Assembly: GCA_015698305.1 (NCBI GenBank)
Contig: CP048620.1
Location: forward strand, 2,998,001 to 3,062,000
DNA: 64,000 nucleotides
Direction: 5' to 3'
Origin: Candidatus Nitrohelix vancouverensis
GTDB taxonomy: Bacteria; Nitrospinota; Nitrospinia; Nitrospinales; VA-1
Shown: positions 43,892 through 52,436 of the stretch, piece after piece
Layout: each line of letters begins with the position of its first letter
Position numbering within the stretch: position 1 is the stretch's first letter
Translations under genes and position numbers: made by a program
Notes under the pieces: model-generated
Seen by the model: the letters and a program-made list of their open reading frames with translations, nothing else
Database searches by the model: none
Told to the model about the DNA's origin: nothing

Positions 43892-45103
43892 CTAGTCGCC
43901 CTTGATGGAAACGACCTGGCGCAATTCATGAACGATATCCACCAGATCGGTCTGCGCGGCCATGACCTGATCGATGTCCTTATAGGCTGAAGGGATTTCG
44001 TCAATGATGGATTTGCGGTGATTGTATTCGATGCGCTCCATGCTGGCCGCAAGGTCTTTCTCTGAAAAACGTTTGCGCGCGGCGGTTCGGCTCATCGTTC
44101 GCCCTGCCCCGTGGGAACAACTTTCGAAGGATTCGGGATTGCCCTTGCCGCGCACAATATAGGAACGGGTCCCCATCGAACCGGGGATGATGCCCATTTC
44201 CCCCTTGCGCGCTCGAATCGCTCCTTTGCGCGTCACATACACTTCTTTGTCATAATGCCGCTCAACAGACACGTAGTTATGATGGCAATTGATGTTTTCG
44301 CCACGCGTCTCCAGCTTGGGGATTGCGTGTTTCACATTTTTCACAATCGACGCCATCATCGCCTTCCGATTCTCGCTGGCATAGTCCTGCGCCCAGGCGA
44401 TGGCGTTAACGTATTCCGCAAACTTCGCGGAATCTTTCGTGAAATAGGACAGGTTCTTATCCGGCAGACGCGCGCCCTGTTTCTCCATTTCTTTTTTAGC
44501 TTGAGCGATGAAGTGCATGCCGATCATATTGCCGATACCCCGACTGCCGGAGTGCAACATGAACCAGACACGATCTTCTTTATCCAGACAAATTTCTATG
44601 AAATGGTTGCCCGAACCCAGCGTGCCCATTTGTTGCGCCCAGCGTTTCGACTTCGCTTTATCGCCAATCCCTTTCAAATTTGAAAAAGTCAGGCTCATGG
44701 ACCTCAGCGCCTCATCCAGCCAGGGGAATTTATCCACGGGAACATTTCGGTGCGCGCCGCCCGCGCCAAGAGGAATATCCCGTTCAATAGAATGACGAAT
44801 CTCGCGCAGGGAATCTGGCAAATCCTGAGAACTGAGATTCGTCTCCACCGCCATCATGCCACAGCCGATGTCCACACCCACCGCCGCAGGAACAATGGCG
44901 TCGATAGTGGGGATCACCGAGCCGATGGTCGCACCCATGCCCCAATGCACGTCCGGCATGACCGCGATCCATTGATGCACGATGCCTTCAGGCAATTTGG
45001 ACATATTGATCAATTGTTCCATCGCGCCCGAATCCACGTCGTCTGTCCAGATTTTCACCGGAACCCGACCTTGTTGAATGACCTGCTTCACTGCTTTCTC
45101 CAT
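43892..45103 (-). CDS. rtcB: RNA-splicing ligase RtcB
   Basis: 403 residues. The metal and GMP site motifs of RtcB are present: AVGVDIGCGMMAVET (Asp and Cys ligands), GTLGSGNHFIEICLDK, HSGSRGIGNMIG, NCHHNYVSVERH and the nucleotidylated His in FESCSHGAGRTMSR. It joins RNA 2',3'-cyclic phosphate or 3'-phosphate to 5'-OH ends, in tRNA splicing or RNA repair. No archease gene and no RtcR regulator are adjacent. Monocistronic. Confidence 0.95.
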   Translation of the reverse strand: MEKAVKQVIQQGRVPVKIWTDDVDSGAMEQLINMSKLPEGIVHQWIAVMPDVHWGMGATIGSVIPTIDAIVPAAVGVDIGCGMMAVETNLSSQDLPDSLREIRHSIERDIPLGAGGAHRNVPVDKFPWLDEALRSMSLTFSNLKGIGDKAKSKRWAQQMGTLGSGNHFIEICLDKEDRVWFMLHSGSRGIGNMIGMHFIAQAKKEMEKQGARLPDKNLSYFTKDSAKFAEYVNAIAWAQDYASENRKAMMASIVKNVKHAIPKLETRGENINCHHNYVSVERHYDKEVYVTRKGAIRARKGEMGIIPGSMGTRSYIVRGKGNPESFESCSHGAGRTMSRTAARKRFSEKDLAASMERIEYNHRKSIIDEIPSAYKDIDQVMAAQTDLVDIVHELRQVVSIKGD

Positions 45104-45173
45104 GCATTAATTGCTTCAATTATTTTAACTGAAAAAACGAATCATCACCTGAACAGGGATCGGTATCGCCCGA

Positions 45174-45210
45174 TAAAAAACGGCGCCTCCCCGCCAGGGG
45201 AAGACGCCGC
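45174..45210 (-). terminator. Terminator of the DUF1264 gene
   Basis: On the minus strand GCGGCGTCTTCCCC pairs with GGGGAGGCGCC (with a small mismatch) over a TGGC-type loop and is followed by six to seven T residues. It lies about 20 bases beyond the DUF1264 stop codon. Confidence 0.85.
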
Positions 45211-45230
45211 TCGATCAAATCTTAATCAAT

Positions 45231-45752
45231 CTATTCTTTGACTTTTCCGTGCGTGGCTTCCCAATGCCCGACGGATTGTGGAATGCCCACCGTGCCGTCC
45301 GGGATCGGAGCGCCTTCCGGCCATAGGTGAAAAATGATGCCGTCGGTGTTACCCACATACTCCGCCAGTTTCTTTTGCTCTTCCGGGTCGCTGGGGTGAT
45401 GAATGGCCACTCGACCCGTCGCAATTTCTTCCGCATGGTCGTGCCAGTTTTTCTTGTGCGACCATTCAGGAATCACCTTGCGCGCCAGTTCTTTCGAAAC
45501 CATGTACTCCACTTCTGTCATGCGCGCGTTGGGGTCCGTGGACTCAAAGAGAATGCACTGAATGATATCCTTGTTGATCGGCTTGCAATAATGATGAAAC
45601 GGCCCAACAACCTCGCCGTTCATCACATGCGGCGCCGAAACATGAATGGTGTAGCCGTCCAGAGGGCTGGCGGGCGCGGCCTGAACCGGACTCCACATTA
45701 ATAATAACGCCGCCATAGCGCCTGTAACTGTTTTTGCGATTGCCTTGCTCAT
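45231..45752 (-). CDS. Secreted DUF1264 protein
   Basis: 173 residues. Signal peptide (TGAMAALLLMWSPVQAA), then DUF1264 landmarks: PFHHYCKPINKDIIQCILF, NARMTEVEYMVSKELA, NWHDHAEEI, and a WPEGAP end. In plants relatives are oil-body associated; in bacteria the function is unknown. His-rich segments (FHHYC, WHDHAE) could bind metal. Monocistronic, with its own terminator. Confidence 0.85.
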   Translation of the reverse strand: MSKAIAKTVTGAMAALLLMWSPVQAAPASPLDGYTIHVSAPHVMNGEVVGPFHHYCKPINKDIIQCILFESTDPNARMTEVEYMVSKELARKVIPEWSHKKNWHDHAEEIATGRVAIHHPSDPEEQKKLAEYVGNTDGIIFHLWPEGAPIPDGTVGIPQSVGHWEATHGKVKE

Positions 45753-45897
45753 TGCCTATCTCCTTGTTCAAGTTGAACTATTTTTTTCAAAGAAAAAAAT
45801 CCTCCCACAACACAACTCAGACTACGGAAGTCGGTCCTTCAAAACAATTACAGGAATATCGAAAGACATGTAGCGCTTTCACTACACAGACAAGAGA

Positions 45898-46545
45898 TCA
45901 TCCTCCGATCAAATGATTTCTAAGAGCGTAATGGATCAGGTCCGCATTGCTTTTCAAATCCAGTTTATCTAGAACTCGCGAACGGTAAGTGCTGACCGTA
46001 TTGATGCTGATCGCCAGCTCATCGGCGATGTCTTTGAGCTTTTTCCCCGTTGCAATCCGGTAGAACACCTGAAACTCACGATCCGTCAGCCGCTCATGCG
46101 GCGCGCCTTCTTTTTCGCCCTTCAGCTCAAAAACAAGTTTATCCGCCAGGGCAGAACCAATATAAGTCCCCCCGCCAGCCACTTTTCGCACCGCCTCGAC
46201 CAGTTGTTCCGGCGCGGCGCTTTTCCCGAGATAGCCCGAAGCGCCCGCCTTTAAAAAACGCGCGCCATAATGTTCCTCAGGAAAAATACTGAGGATGATG
46301 ACTGAAAGACGCGGCTTGATGGATTTCACCTGCGCTAAAACATCCAATCCGTTCTTGCCGGGCATGTCGTAATCCAGCAACAAAACGTCTATCTCCAATT
46401 CCTGAGCTTTGCTAAGAGCCTCGACACCATCTTCGGCGATCCCTACGAGTTCAAAATCCGACGCCTCGGAAATGATCTGCGTCAAGCCCCGGCGGACGAC
46501 GGCATGATCGTCGGCGATAAGAATTTTAATTTTACGACTCATCAA
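45898..46545 (-). CDS. NarL/FixJ-type response regulator
   Basis: 215 residues. Receiver: ILIADDHAVVRRGLTQI, phosphoacceptor in VLLLDYDMPGKNGLD, GASGYLGKS. LuxR-type HTH: LTDREFQVFYRIATGKKLKDIADELAISINTV in two helices and YRSRVLDKLDLK. The gene overlaps the 3' end of the kinase gene by 14 bases, so the two form one pair. Very similar in motif detail to the orphan regulator at 14705. Confidence 0.93.
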   Translation of the reverse strand: MMSRKIKILIADDHAVVRRGLTQIISEASDFELVGIAEDGVEALSKAQELEIDVLLLDYDMPGKNGLDVLAQVKSIKPRLSVIILSIFPEEHYGARFLKAGASGYLGKSAAPEQLVEAVRKVAGGGTYIGSALADKLVFELKGEKEGAPHERLTDREFQVFYRIATGKKLKDIADELAISINTVSTYRSRVLDKLDLKSNADLIHYALRNHLIGG

Positions 46546-47896
46546 CTCGCCGCCTTGCGTTCAATGGAATGCGAACCGTCACCAAAGCGCCCCTCTCATT
46601 CTCAAATTCAACCGAACCATTGCGCATCAATGCGCGTTCACGCATTCCCAGAATCCCCAATGACTGTGCATCCTCAGTTTTTTTCAGGTCCAATCCCTTG
46701 CCATTGTCAGAAACCTTCATAATCACCGATTCATTTTCCAGGGAGAAACAAACGCTCACCCGGCTTGCATCCGCGTGTCTCAGAACATTGGTCAGTGTTT
46801 CCTGAAAAATCCTGAAGAGGATCGTCTCCAGCTCGGGGTCCGACTCCATTCCATCCAGCGAACCCTTCAACTCGGTTTTTAAACCGCTTCGCTTTTGAAA
46901 TTCCTCCAGTTGCGATGAGACCGCCTCCCACAGACCAAAGGTATCGAGCATCACCGGTCGCAATTCCGCAGAAATCCGTTGCACCGAGCGCATCGTGGCG
47001 TCCGTCGCCTGTTTCATCTGCGCAATTTTTTTCAACGCCTCTGCATCCTTAGCGCAGTCGCTCTCAAGAAAAGCGAGATCCATTTTCAATCCGGTCAAGG
47101 CCTGACCGAGTTCGTCATGCACTTCGCGCGCGATGCGGGTTTTCTCTTCTTCGCGAATCGACTGAATATGATTGCCAAGGTCGCGTAATTTACGGGCGCT
47201 GGCTTCGAGTCTTTGCGATAGCCGCGTCTTCTCTTCGATTTTCTGTTCAAGATCGCGATTGGCCGTTACCAGACTTTTTGTCTGCGCATGAACCATCTCC
47301 ACCAGACGGTTCTTATAATCTTCCAGTTCCCGAGACTCCTGCCTCGACTGAACCGCATGCGCCATCAGCCCTCCTATGGAAAGCAAAACTTCCTGACTGT
47401 GCTTGTACCAGCTCGGCTCGGTGTTCGTGTACAAAAACATGATTCCGACCAGACGGTCGTGTAATTTCATTGGCACGATATAATGTCCGTGCGCCGTCAT
47501 GTCCGTGAAGGTTCGTTCATGTCGCGGGTCGGTGAAACAGGATTCGCTCATCAGCAATTCCCCGGACTCTGCCGCTCTGCCGCACAAGCAACTGCCGTAG
47601 GGAACCACTTTCTCTTTCTCCATAAACTCTTCGGACAAGTCGCCTATGACAGCAAAGAGATTGAGAACCTTTCCGGCCTCATCAGCCAGAAAAATTCCCG
47701 CCTTCCGCTGAACCTTGATCTCTTCAAATTGCGTGATCGCGCGCAGAGCGCTCTCGAGGATGGATTTGATATCGCCGGGTTGATTGAGAGCTTTGACCAC
47801 CTCGTGCAAGGTCTGATACTCGTGATTGATCAGGTGGTCTTTTTTTTCAGTTTCCACATCAATTCCAGTCGCAAAGGCTTTCAATGAATGAGGCAA
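46532..47896 (-). CDS. GAF-domain histidine kinase (NarX/DegS type)
   Basis: 454 residues, no membrane helix, so cytoplasmic. GAF domain (about 25-190) contains YGSCLCGRAAESGELL and HGHYIVPMKL; its two Cys (SCLC) could bind a metal, haem or small ligand. A coiled coil (about 195-245) leads to HisKA_3 with phosphoacceptor His in EEKTRIAREVHDELGQAL, then HATPase (ETLTNVLRHADAS, DNGKGLD, LGILGMRERA). It phosphorylates the regulator encoded downstream and overlapping. The input signal is unknown. Confidence 0.92.
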   Translation of the reverse strand: MPHSLKAFATGIDVETEKKDHLINHEYQTLHEVVKALNQPGDIKSILESALRAITQFEEIKVQRKAGIFLADEAGKVLNLFAVIGDLSEEFMEKEKVVPYGSCLCGRAAESGELLMSESCFTDPRHERTFTDMTAHGHYIVPMKLHDRLVGIMFLYTNTEPSWYKHSQEVLLSIGGLMAHAVQSRQESRELEDYKNRLVEMVHAQTKSLVTANRDLEQKIEEKTRLSQRLEASARKLRDLGNHIQSIREEEKTRIAREVHDELGQALTGLKMDLAFLESDCAKDAEALKKIAQMKQATDATMRSVQRISAELRPVMLDTFGLWEAVSSQLEEFQKRSGLKTELKGSLDGMESDPELETILFRIFQETLTNVLRHADASRVSVCFSLENESVIMKVSDNGKGLDLKKTEDAQSLGILGMRERALMRNGSVEFENERGALVTVRIPLNARRRVDES

Positions 47897-48000
47897 CTTG
47901 ACAATCGCAAGGGTGCGTTGCGGATTGATTTCCTATATAGTATACGCGTTAAAAATGCATTCAAGTCGAATTTATCAACGCCGCCATCAGTCATTTTCTC

Positions 48001-48768
48001 ATGCTTGCTCTTCGCACAATCCTCATTCTTTTAGCCAGCGTTCAACTCAGTCTGGCGCAGGCGCAAACTATGGAGGCGCTTGAGACCGCGAAATCTCCAT
48101 TCAGCAATATCCAGTTCGTTAAAATTCCAGGCGGATGCTTTCAAATGGGAACCGACAAGGGGTTCAAATTTGAAGTCCCGAAGCATGAAGTCTGCGTCGA
48201 TTCATTTTTTCTCGCCACGCATGAAACCACCCAGCGCCAATGGGATTTGCTCATGGAAGAAAACCGTTCCCGCTTCAAGGGCGACGAGAGACCGGTCGAA
48301 CGGGTTTCCTGGAACGACGCCAAAGAATTTATCCGTCGATTGAATGAGAAGGAAAATACCGATCGTTACCGTTTGCCAACGGAAGCGGAATGGGAGCGCG
48401 CCGCCCGCGCCGGAGGCGATACGCGATTTTTCTGGGGGGAAGAAATGAGCGAGGACTTCTGCTGGTATTTTGGCAACTCCGACTACCAGACCCACCCGGT
48501 CGGACAGAAGCGTCCCAATCCCTGGGGTCTTTACGATATGGCGGGCAATGTCTGGGAATGGACGGAAGACTGGTACGATTTCGGCTGGTACAAAAAAAGT
48601 CCGAAGGACAACCCGAAGGGGCCGCCTTCCGGCGTCTTCAAAGTCAGAAGGGGAGGTTCTCAGGCAAATTTAATCAGCCATATTCAGGCTCACACGCGCT
48701 ACCGCTCCAAACCCGATAAGCGGCATTACATATTCGGTTTCCGCATCGCCTTTTCAGACGCGCCCTGA
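48001..48768 (+). CDS. Exported FGE-sulfatase-fold protein
   Basis: 255 residues with a signal peptide (RTILILLASVQLSLAQAQ). FGE/SUMF1-type domain: KIPGGCFQMGTDKG, EVCVDSFFLATHETTQRQW, PVERVSWNDAKEFIRRLNE, RLPTEAEWERAARAG, LYDMAGNVWEWTEDW, VRRGGSQANL, GFRIAF. The catalytic cysteines of true formylglycine-generating enzymes are missing in the C-terminal part (RRGGSQANLISHIQAH), so it is likely a non-enzymatic or other-function member. No sulfatase gene is adjacent. It stands alone, with ftsY converging one base away. Confidence 0.85.
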   Translation: MLALRTILILLASVQLSLAQAQTMEALETAKSPFSNIQFVKIPGGCFQMGTDKGFKFEVPKHEVCVDSFFLATHETTQRQWDLLMEENRSRFKGDERPVERVSWNDAKEFIRRLNEKENTDRYRLPTEAEWERAARAGGDTRFFWGEEMSEDFCWYFGNSDYQTHPVGQKRPNPWGLYDMAGNVWEWTEDWYDFGWYKKSPKDNPKGPPSGVFKVRRGGSQANLISHIQAHTRYRSKPDKRHYIFGFRIAFSDAP

Positions 48769-48769
48769 T

Positions 48770-49732
48770 TCACGCATCTTCTGCCAGCAGGGCGTTGACA
48801 AATTCAGTCGGATTGAAAGGTTGCAAGTCCGCCGCCTGTTCGCCCACGCCGATGAAATACACGGGCAATTTCAATTCGCGAGCCAGATAAAACAAGACGC
48901 CGCCCTTGCCCGCTCCGTCCAGTTTCGTCATCACCAGACCCGTCACGCCAAGCGCTTCATGAAATAATCGCGCCTGTGAAATGCTGTTCTGTCCGATCGA
49001 GGAATCCAGCACCAGAAAAATCTGATCCGGCGCGCTGGGCGCCACTTTCTTGATGACCCGCGTCACCTTCTGCAACTCCGCCATCAGATTGGTATTGGTT
49101 TGCAAACGTCCCGCCGTATCGATCAGGGCCACATCCACATTGCGCCCCACCGCCGCCTGAACGCCGTCGTAAGCCACCGCCGAAGGATCGGCCCCGCTTT
49201 TCTGATGCACGCAGGGAATGTCCGAGCGACGCGCCCATTCCTGCAATTGTTCAATAGCGGCGGCGCGAAAGGTATCGCCAGCGGCCATGAGAACCTTTTT
49301 GCCCTGATTTTTCCAATAGGAGCCGAGCTTGCCGATCGTCGTCGTTTTCCCTGAACCGTTGACTCCCACCATCAACACAATCAACGGACCGTCGTCCTTG
49401 AATTCTATGGTTCCCTGATTGGCTTCCAGAATGCCCACCAGAATTTTCTTTAACAAATCCACCGCTTCCGGACGTTCGCGCACATTGTTCGCCTTGATCT
49501 CCTTGCGCAACTCGGCAAGAATGAACTCCGTCGCCGCCATTCCCACATCGGCGCTCAGCAGAGCTTCCTCCAGTTCCGTCATCAATTCCGGTCCGACATC
49601 GCCTTTGCGTCCCAAAATGGAACCCAGGCCGCCAGCCATGGATTGGCGCGTCTTCATCAAACCCTTCTTGAGACGCGAAAAAAATCCGGTTTTTTCCTCT
49701 TTCACTTCGTTTGCCTGACTCTCATCATTCAT
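48770..49732 (-). CDS. ftsY: Signal recognition particle receptor FtsY
   Basis: 320 residues, short acidic N-terminus (KEEKTGFF), N domain (RQSMAGGLGSILGR), then the GTPase: MVGVNGSGKTTTIGKLG (G1), MAAGDTFRAAAIEQLQ, ALIDTAGRLQTN (G3), VMTKLDGAGKGG (G4). It docks SRP-ribosome complexes at the membrane. The SRP RNA and ffh are not in the window. The promoter region is shared with the divergent radical SAM operon. Confidence 0.97.
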   Translation of the reverse strand: MNDESQANEVKEEKTGFFSRLKKGLMKTRQSMAGGLGSILGRKGDVGPELMTELEEALLSADVGMAATEFILAELRKEIKANNVRERPEAVDLLKKILVGILEANQGTIEFKDDGPLIVLMVGVNGSGKTTTIGKLGSYWKNQGKKVLMAAGDTFRAAAIEQLQEWARRSDIPCVHQKSGADPSAVAYDGVQAAVGRNVDVALIDTAGRLQTNTNLMAELQKVTRVIKKVAPSAPDQIFLVLDSSIGQNSISQARLFHEALGVTGLVMTKLDGAGKGGVLFYLARELKLPVYFIGVGEQAADLQPFNPTEFVNALLAEDA

Positions 49733-49895
49733 ATTTCAAAAAAATCCATATTATCAACCGCTTTAAATAAAAAAAACCTCTGGCGGGCCGCGCAACTGAC
49801 GTCCCAAATCAATCGAATATCTTTACAACTTGAAGAAAAGAAGTCAAGCCACAAACCCGCCCGATTCGAACTCGCCCGGCGATCCCTATTAAACG

Positions 49896-49923
49896 TAAAG
49901 TTTTATTTGATTTACTCCGATAG
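49896..49923 (+). promoter_or_regulatory. Second sigma-28-like promoter, before the radical SAM operon
   Basis: TAAAGTTT at 49896-49903 and TCCGATAG at 49916-49923 are the same two half-sites, base for base, as in the flgM promoter. The spacer is 12 bases instead of the ideal 11, which should weaken it. It points to the radical SAM operon 183 bases on. Sequence identity with the flgM site is the main argument. Confidence 0.6.
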
Positions 49924-49929
49924 GGACAT

Positions 49930-50106
49930 TAGACTCTTTTCGGAGGTTCGCCGTAGGGGAACCTTGTTCCGCCTGCGTCGAGTTTCGGCGCCAACCCACC
50001 CGGGGCCTTCCAGTTCTTTTCCGGACTGGTTCCTTTTCTCCCCTCTCAGGGTTACGCCATGAAATCCGAAAAGTATTAAACTACAACTTTTATCAAGAGA
50101 CATTTC
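49930..50106 (+). other. Structured leader of the radical SAM operon
   Basis: The leader is GC-rich and has two hairpins: AGGTTC (49944-49949) with GAACCT (49959-49964), extended by CGG/CCG (49941-49943 and 49969-49971), and CCAGT (50010-50014) with ACTGG (50025-50029). A six-codon reading frame begins ATGAAATCC at 50059 and ends TAA, 27 bases before the operon start. I could not match a known riboswitch: the B12 box is absent although the downstream proteins look cobalamin-dependent. It may be an RNA element or a small RNA. Confidence 0.4.
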
Positions 50107-51891
50107 ATGAAAGTCGCCGTTTGCAATTCGGTAGGGATCGACGCCGATGGCTACGCAATGATCCATTCTCCCAGCCGCTGGACCAACAGTTCGAAAGACC
50201 TGAATATTTTTACCTATTACCCCTGGCAGTTGGCTTATTGCTCATCCATCTTAAAAAGAGACACCGACCACGAAGTTCGTTTTTTCGACGGTTGTCTGGA
50301 CAAACTGGACCACAACGCTTTTGTCGACAAAGTTTCGGAGATGGAACCCGATTTCCTTGTCATGGACAGCGCCACCCGCACAATAGCGGCAGACAGTCGC
50401 TTCGCCAAGGAGTTGAAAAAACGCTTTGGCACCAAGTTCATTATTTGCGGCCCGCACGCCACCACCTTCCCGGAAGAGGTGAGCGAATACGCGGATTATG
50501 TCGTTCTGCGCGAATACGAACACGTGGTGCGCGACATTCTTCAGAATAAAGATCCCAACGATATTCAGGGATTGTACCCCAATACAAATATACGACCGCC
50601 GCTGGACGTCAACGATTTGCCGCTCCCGGAAGACGACGACGTTTCGCGTTTGCGCTACGGCATGCCCGGCGAACCTTCCAGCGAATATCTGGAAATTCAG
50701 GCCTACGCTTCTCGTGGATGCCCACTGTCATGCAGCTTCTGCGTATGCGGCAATATCTCCTATCAACGCCCCAACTGGAGACCGCGCAGTCCCGAAAACG
50801 TGATCTATGAGCTACAGACCCTGCGCGCCAAATACCCGCAGATGGAAGGCATTTTCTTCGACGAAGAAGTCCATAACGGCAGTAAAAAATACATCCTCGA
50901 TCTTACCAAGGCCATTCGCGACAACGGTCTCGCCGACCTGAAATACGACGTCATGTGCGGCCAATGGCCGATGGACGAAGAGGTTCTCGACAACATGAAA
51001 TCGGCGGGTTATTACATGGTTCGCCTTGGTATCGAAACGGCGGGCGAACACGCCGCGCGCGGTATGGATCTGATGAAAAAATTCAACACCAGCAAACTGC
51101 GTCGCCTGATGGAATATGGAACCAAAATCGGTCTCAAATTCTACGGAACCTTCACCTTTGGCGGCGAAGGCTCCACCGATGAATGCGACAAGAAAACGCT
51201 TCACCTGATCCGAGATCTCGTCGAAAACCAATTGCTCTGGCGCTTTCAATTATCCATCAGCACGCCGCAACCGGGAACGCCATTCTATAATCGCATGCGC
51301 GAAAAAGGATTTCTGCGCGATCTCGACTGGAAACATTTCGACGGCGGCAACCATTGCGTGGTCGAAAACCCGGAGTATCCCGCTGAAAAAGTCATGGAAA
51401 ATTTTCGCGCGGCGGAGAGCCTTTACGAACTCGGCTTCAACATGCGTTACTCCGAAACGGCGCAGGATAATTTTTCCGCAATGAATCTGGATTCCAAGGG
51501 CGACATTCTGATTTTCCGAAGTTCGCGCATGAAGCAATTCAACGACATTGTGCATTCCCTGCGCGAGCGGTTTGGGCAACCCATCACCGCCATAGGTCAG
51601 GAATCGGTCAGCGCCGAACTGAAACAGAATCCCAATCTCAATGAGGTCCATTTCTATGGAGACAGCCATTTCAACCATGCGCTCTTCCCGGAACCTCTAC
51701 TGAATTCGCTCAAAGAGCGTTCCTTTGCCTTTGGCGTCATCCCCTACAATAATATTTCCGGCAACGGGTATTCAGAGGTGAAAGCCATCGCCAAACAGAT
51801 CGGCGTTAAAAAAATTCTGGCAGTGAACGTTGAAGGCAAGGTCTTCGATCTGGAAAACCCTGGGGATTGCGGACGCGCGCATTTACGATGA
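50107..51891 (+). CDS. B12-binding-type radical SAM protein with C-terminal GT9-like domain
   Basis: 594 residues. The N-terminal 170 residues form a Rossmann-like B12-binding region (YYPWQLAYCSSILKR, DFLVMDSATRT, FIICGPHAT). The radical SAM domain has Cys205, Cys209 and Cys212 (RGCPLSCSFC, canonical Cx3Cx2C) and runs to about 430. A third domain (about 465-590) starts GDILIFRSSRMKQFNDIV and has NPNLNEVHFYG; it resembles the N-terminal half of GT9 heptosyltransferases. The DXHXXG motif of cobalamin-ligating domains is missing, so cobalamin may be bound without His. The target is unknown. First of three overlapping genes. Confidence 0.85.
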   Translation: MKVAVCNSVGIDADGYAMIHSPSRWTNSSKDLNIFTYYPWQLAYCSSILKRDTDHEVRFFDGCLDKLDHNAFVDKVSEMEPDFLVMDSATRTIAADSRFAKELKKRFGTKFIICGPHATTFPEEVSEYADYVVLREYEHVVRDILQNKDPNDIQGLYPNTNIRPPLDVNDLPLPEDDDVSRLRYGMPGEPSSEYLEIQAYASRGCPLSCSFCVCGNISYQRPNWRPRSPENVIYELQTLRAKYPQMEGIFFDEEVHNGSKKYILDLTKAIRDNGLADLKYDVMCGQWPMDEEVLDNMKSAGYYMVRLGIETAGEHAARGMDLMKKFNTSKLRRLMEYGTKIGLKFYGTFTFGGEGSTDECDKKTLHLIRDLVENQLLWRFQLSISTPQPGTPFYNRMREKGFLRDLDWKHFDGGNHCVVENPEYPAEKVMENFRAAESLYELGFNMRYSETAQDNFSAMNLDSKGDILIFRSSRMKQFNDIVHSLRERFGQPITAIGQESVSAELKQNPNLNEVHFYGDSHFNHALFPEPLLNSLKERSFAFGVIPYNNISGNGYSEVKAIAKQIGVKKILAVNVEGKVFDLENPGDCGRAHLR

Positions 51892-52436
51892 GCGAGCCTG
51901 CCGAAGTCAAACGTATTCTGGTCATTCGATCCGCAACCCGGATTCTGAACGCAACTTTGGAAGCGCTCAAAAAAGAATTTCCAGACAGTCGCATCAGCCT
52001 GCTCAGTCCGCAGGCCGCATCCGCGTCTGAAGAAACCCACCCTTTGGTGGACGAAGTCGTCACGCTCGACGTGAAGGGTCGAATGACGCTCTGCGCTCTC
52101 GGCATGAAACAGTTTCGTCAACTGCGTCGCAAGAAATTCGACATCGCCGTTTCTCTTTACAATATTGAACATGGCATGGGCTACTCCAATATCGACCTGA
52201 TCGCCTGGGCGATCAAGCCCAAGGCCATTCGCGGCTACAATTCCCGATTGACCTTTCAAAACATCGACGGTTGCGTTTTGCTGAGCAAAATCGTTTCCGA
52301 AAAATCCACCATTCTGATTTCCGCCGCAAACGCCCTGGCAACGGTCCTTCTGTTTTCAGCCATCACCCTGGGCCTGATCGTTGAATGGGGCCTTAGAAAA
52401 ATCTACCCCGCGCCCGAGAAAAAACACGCCTTATGA
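51888..52436 (+). CDS. Membrane-anchored GT9-half-domain protein
   Basis: 182 residues from ATG 51888, which overlaps the TGA of the preceding gene. Residues 8-135 follow the same pattern as the C-terminal domains of its two neighbours: VKRILVIRSATRILNATLEALKKEF, then HPLVDEVVTLDV and KKFDIAVSLYN. This is the nucleotide-sugar-glycosyltransferase N-half without the donor-binding C-half. Near 143-168 is a membrane helix (ILISAANALATVLLFSAITLG) and a basic tail. It may anchor the complex at the membrane. The gene also overlaps the next by ATGA. Confidence 0.7.
   Translation: MSEPAEVKRILVIRSATRILNATLEALKKEFPDSRISLLSPQAASASEETHPLVDEVVTLDVKGRMTLCALGMKQFRQLRRKKFDIAVSLYNIEHGMGYSNIDLIAWAIKPKAIRGYNSRLTFQNIDGCVLLSKIVSEKSTILISAANALATVLLFSAITLGLIVEWGLRKIYPAPEKKHAL

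Noticed and set aside
49643-50062. Open frame of 139 codons between ftsY and the radical SAM operon
   Set aside because: Starts inside ftsY on the opposite strand and crosses the promoter; no coding features.
49924-50106. Cobalamin riboswitch, SRP RNA or cyclic-di-GMP riboswitch in the radical SAM leader
   Set aside because: Conserved boxes of all three are absent: no B12 box, no SRP GGAAG tetraloop region, no GEMM core.
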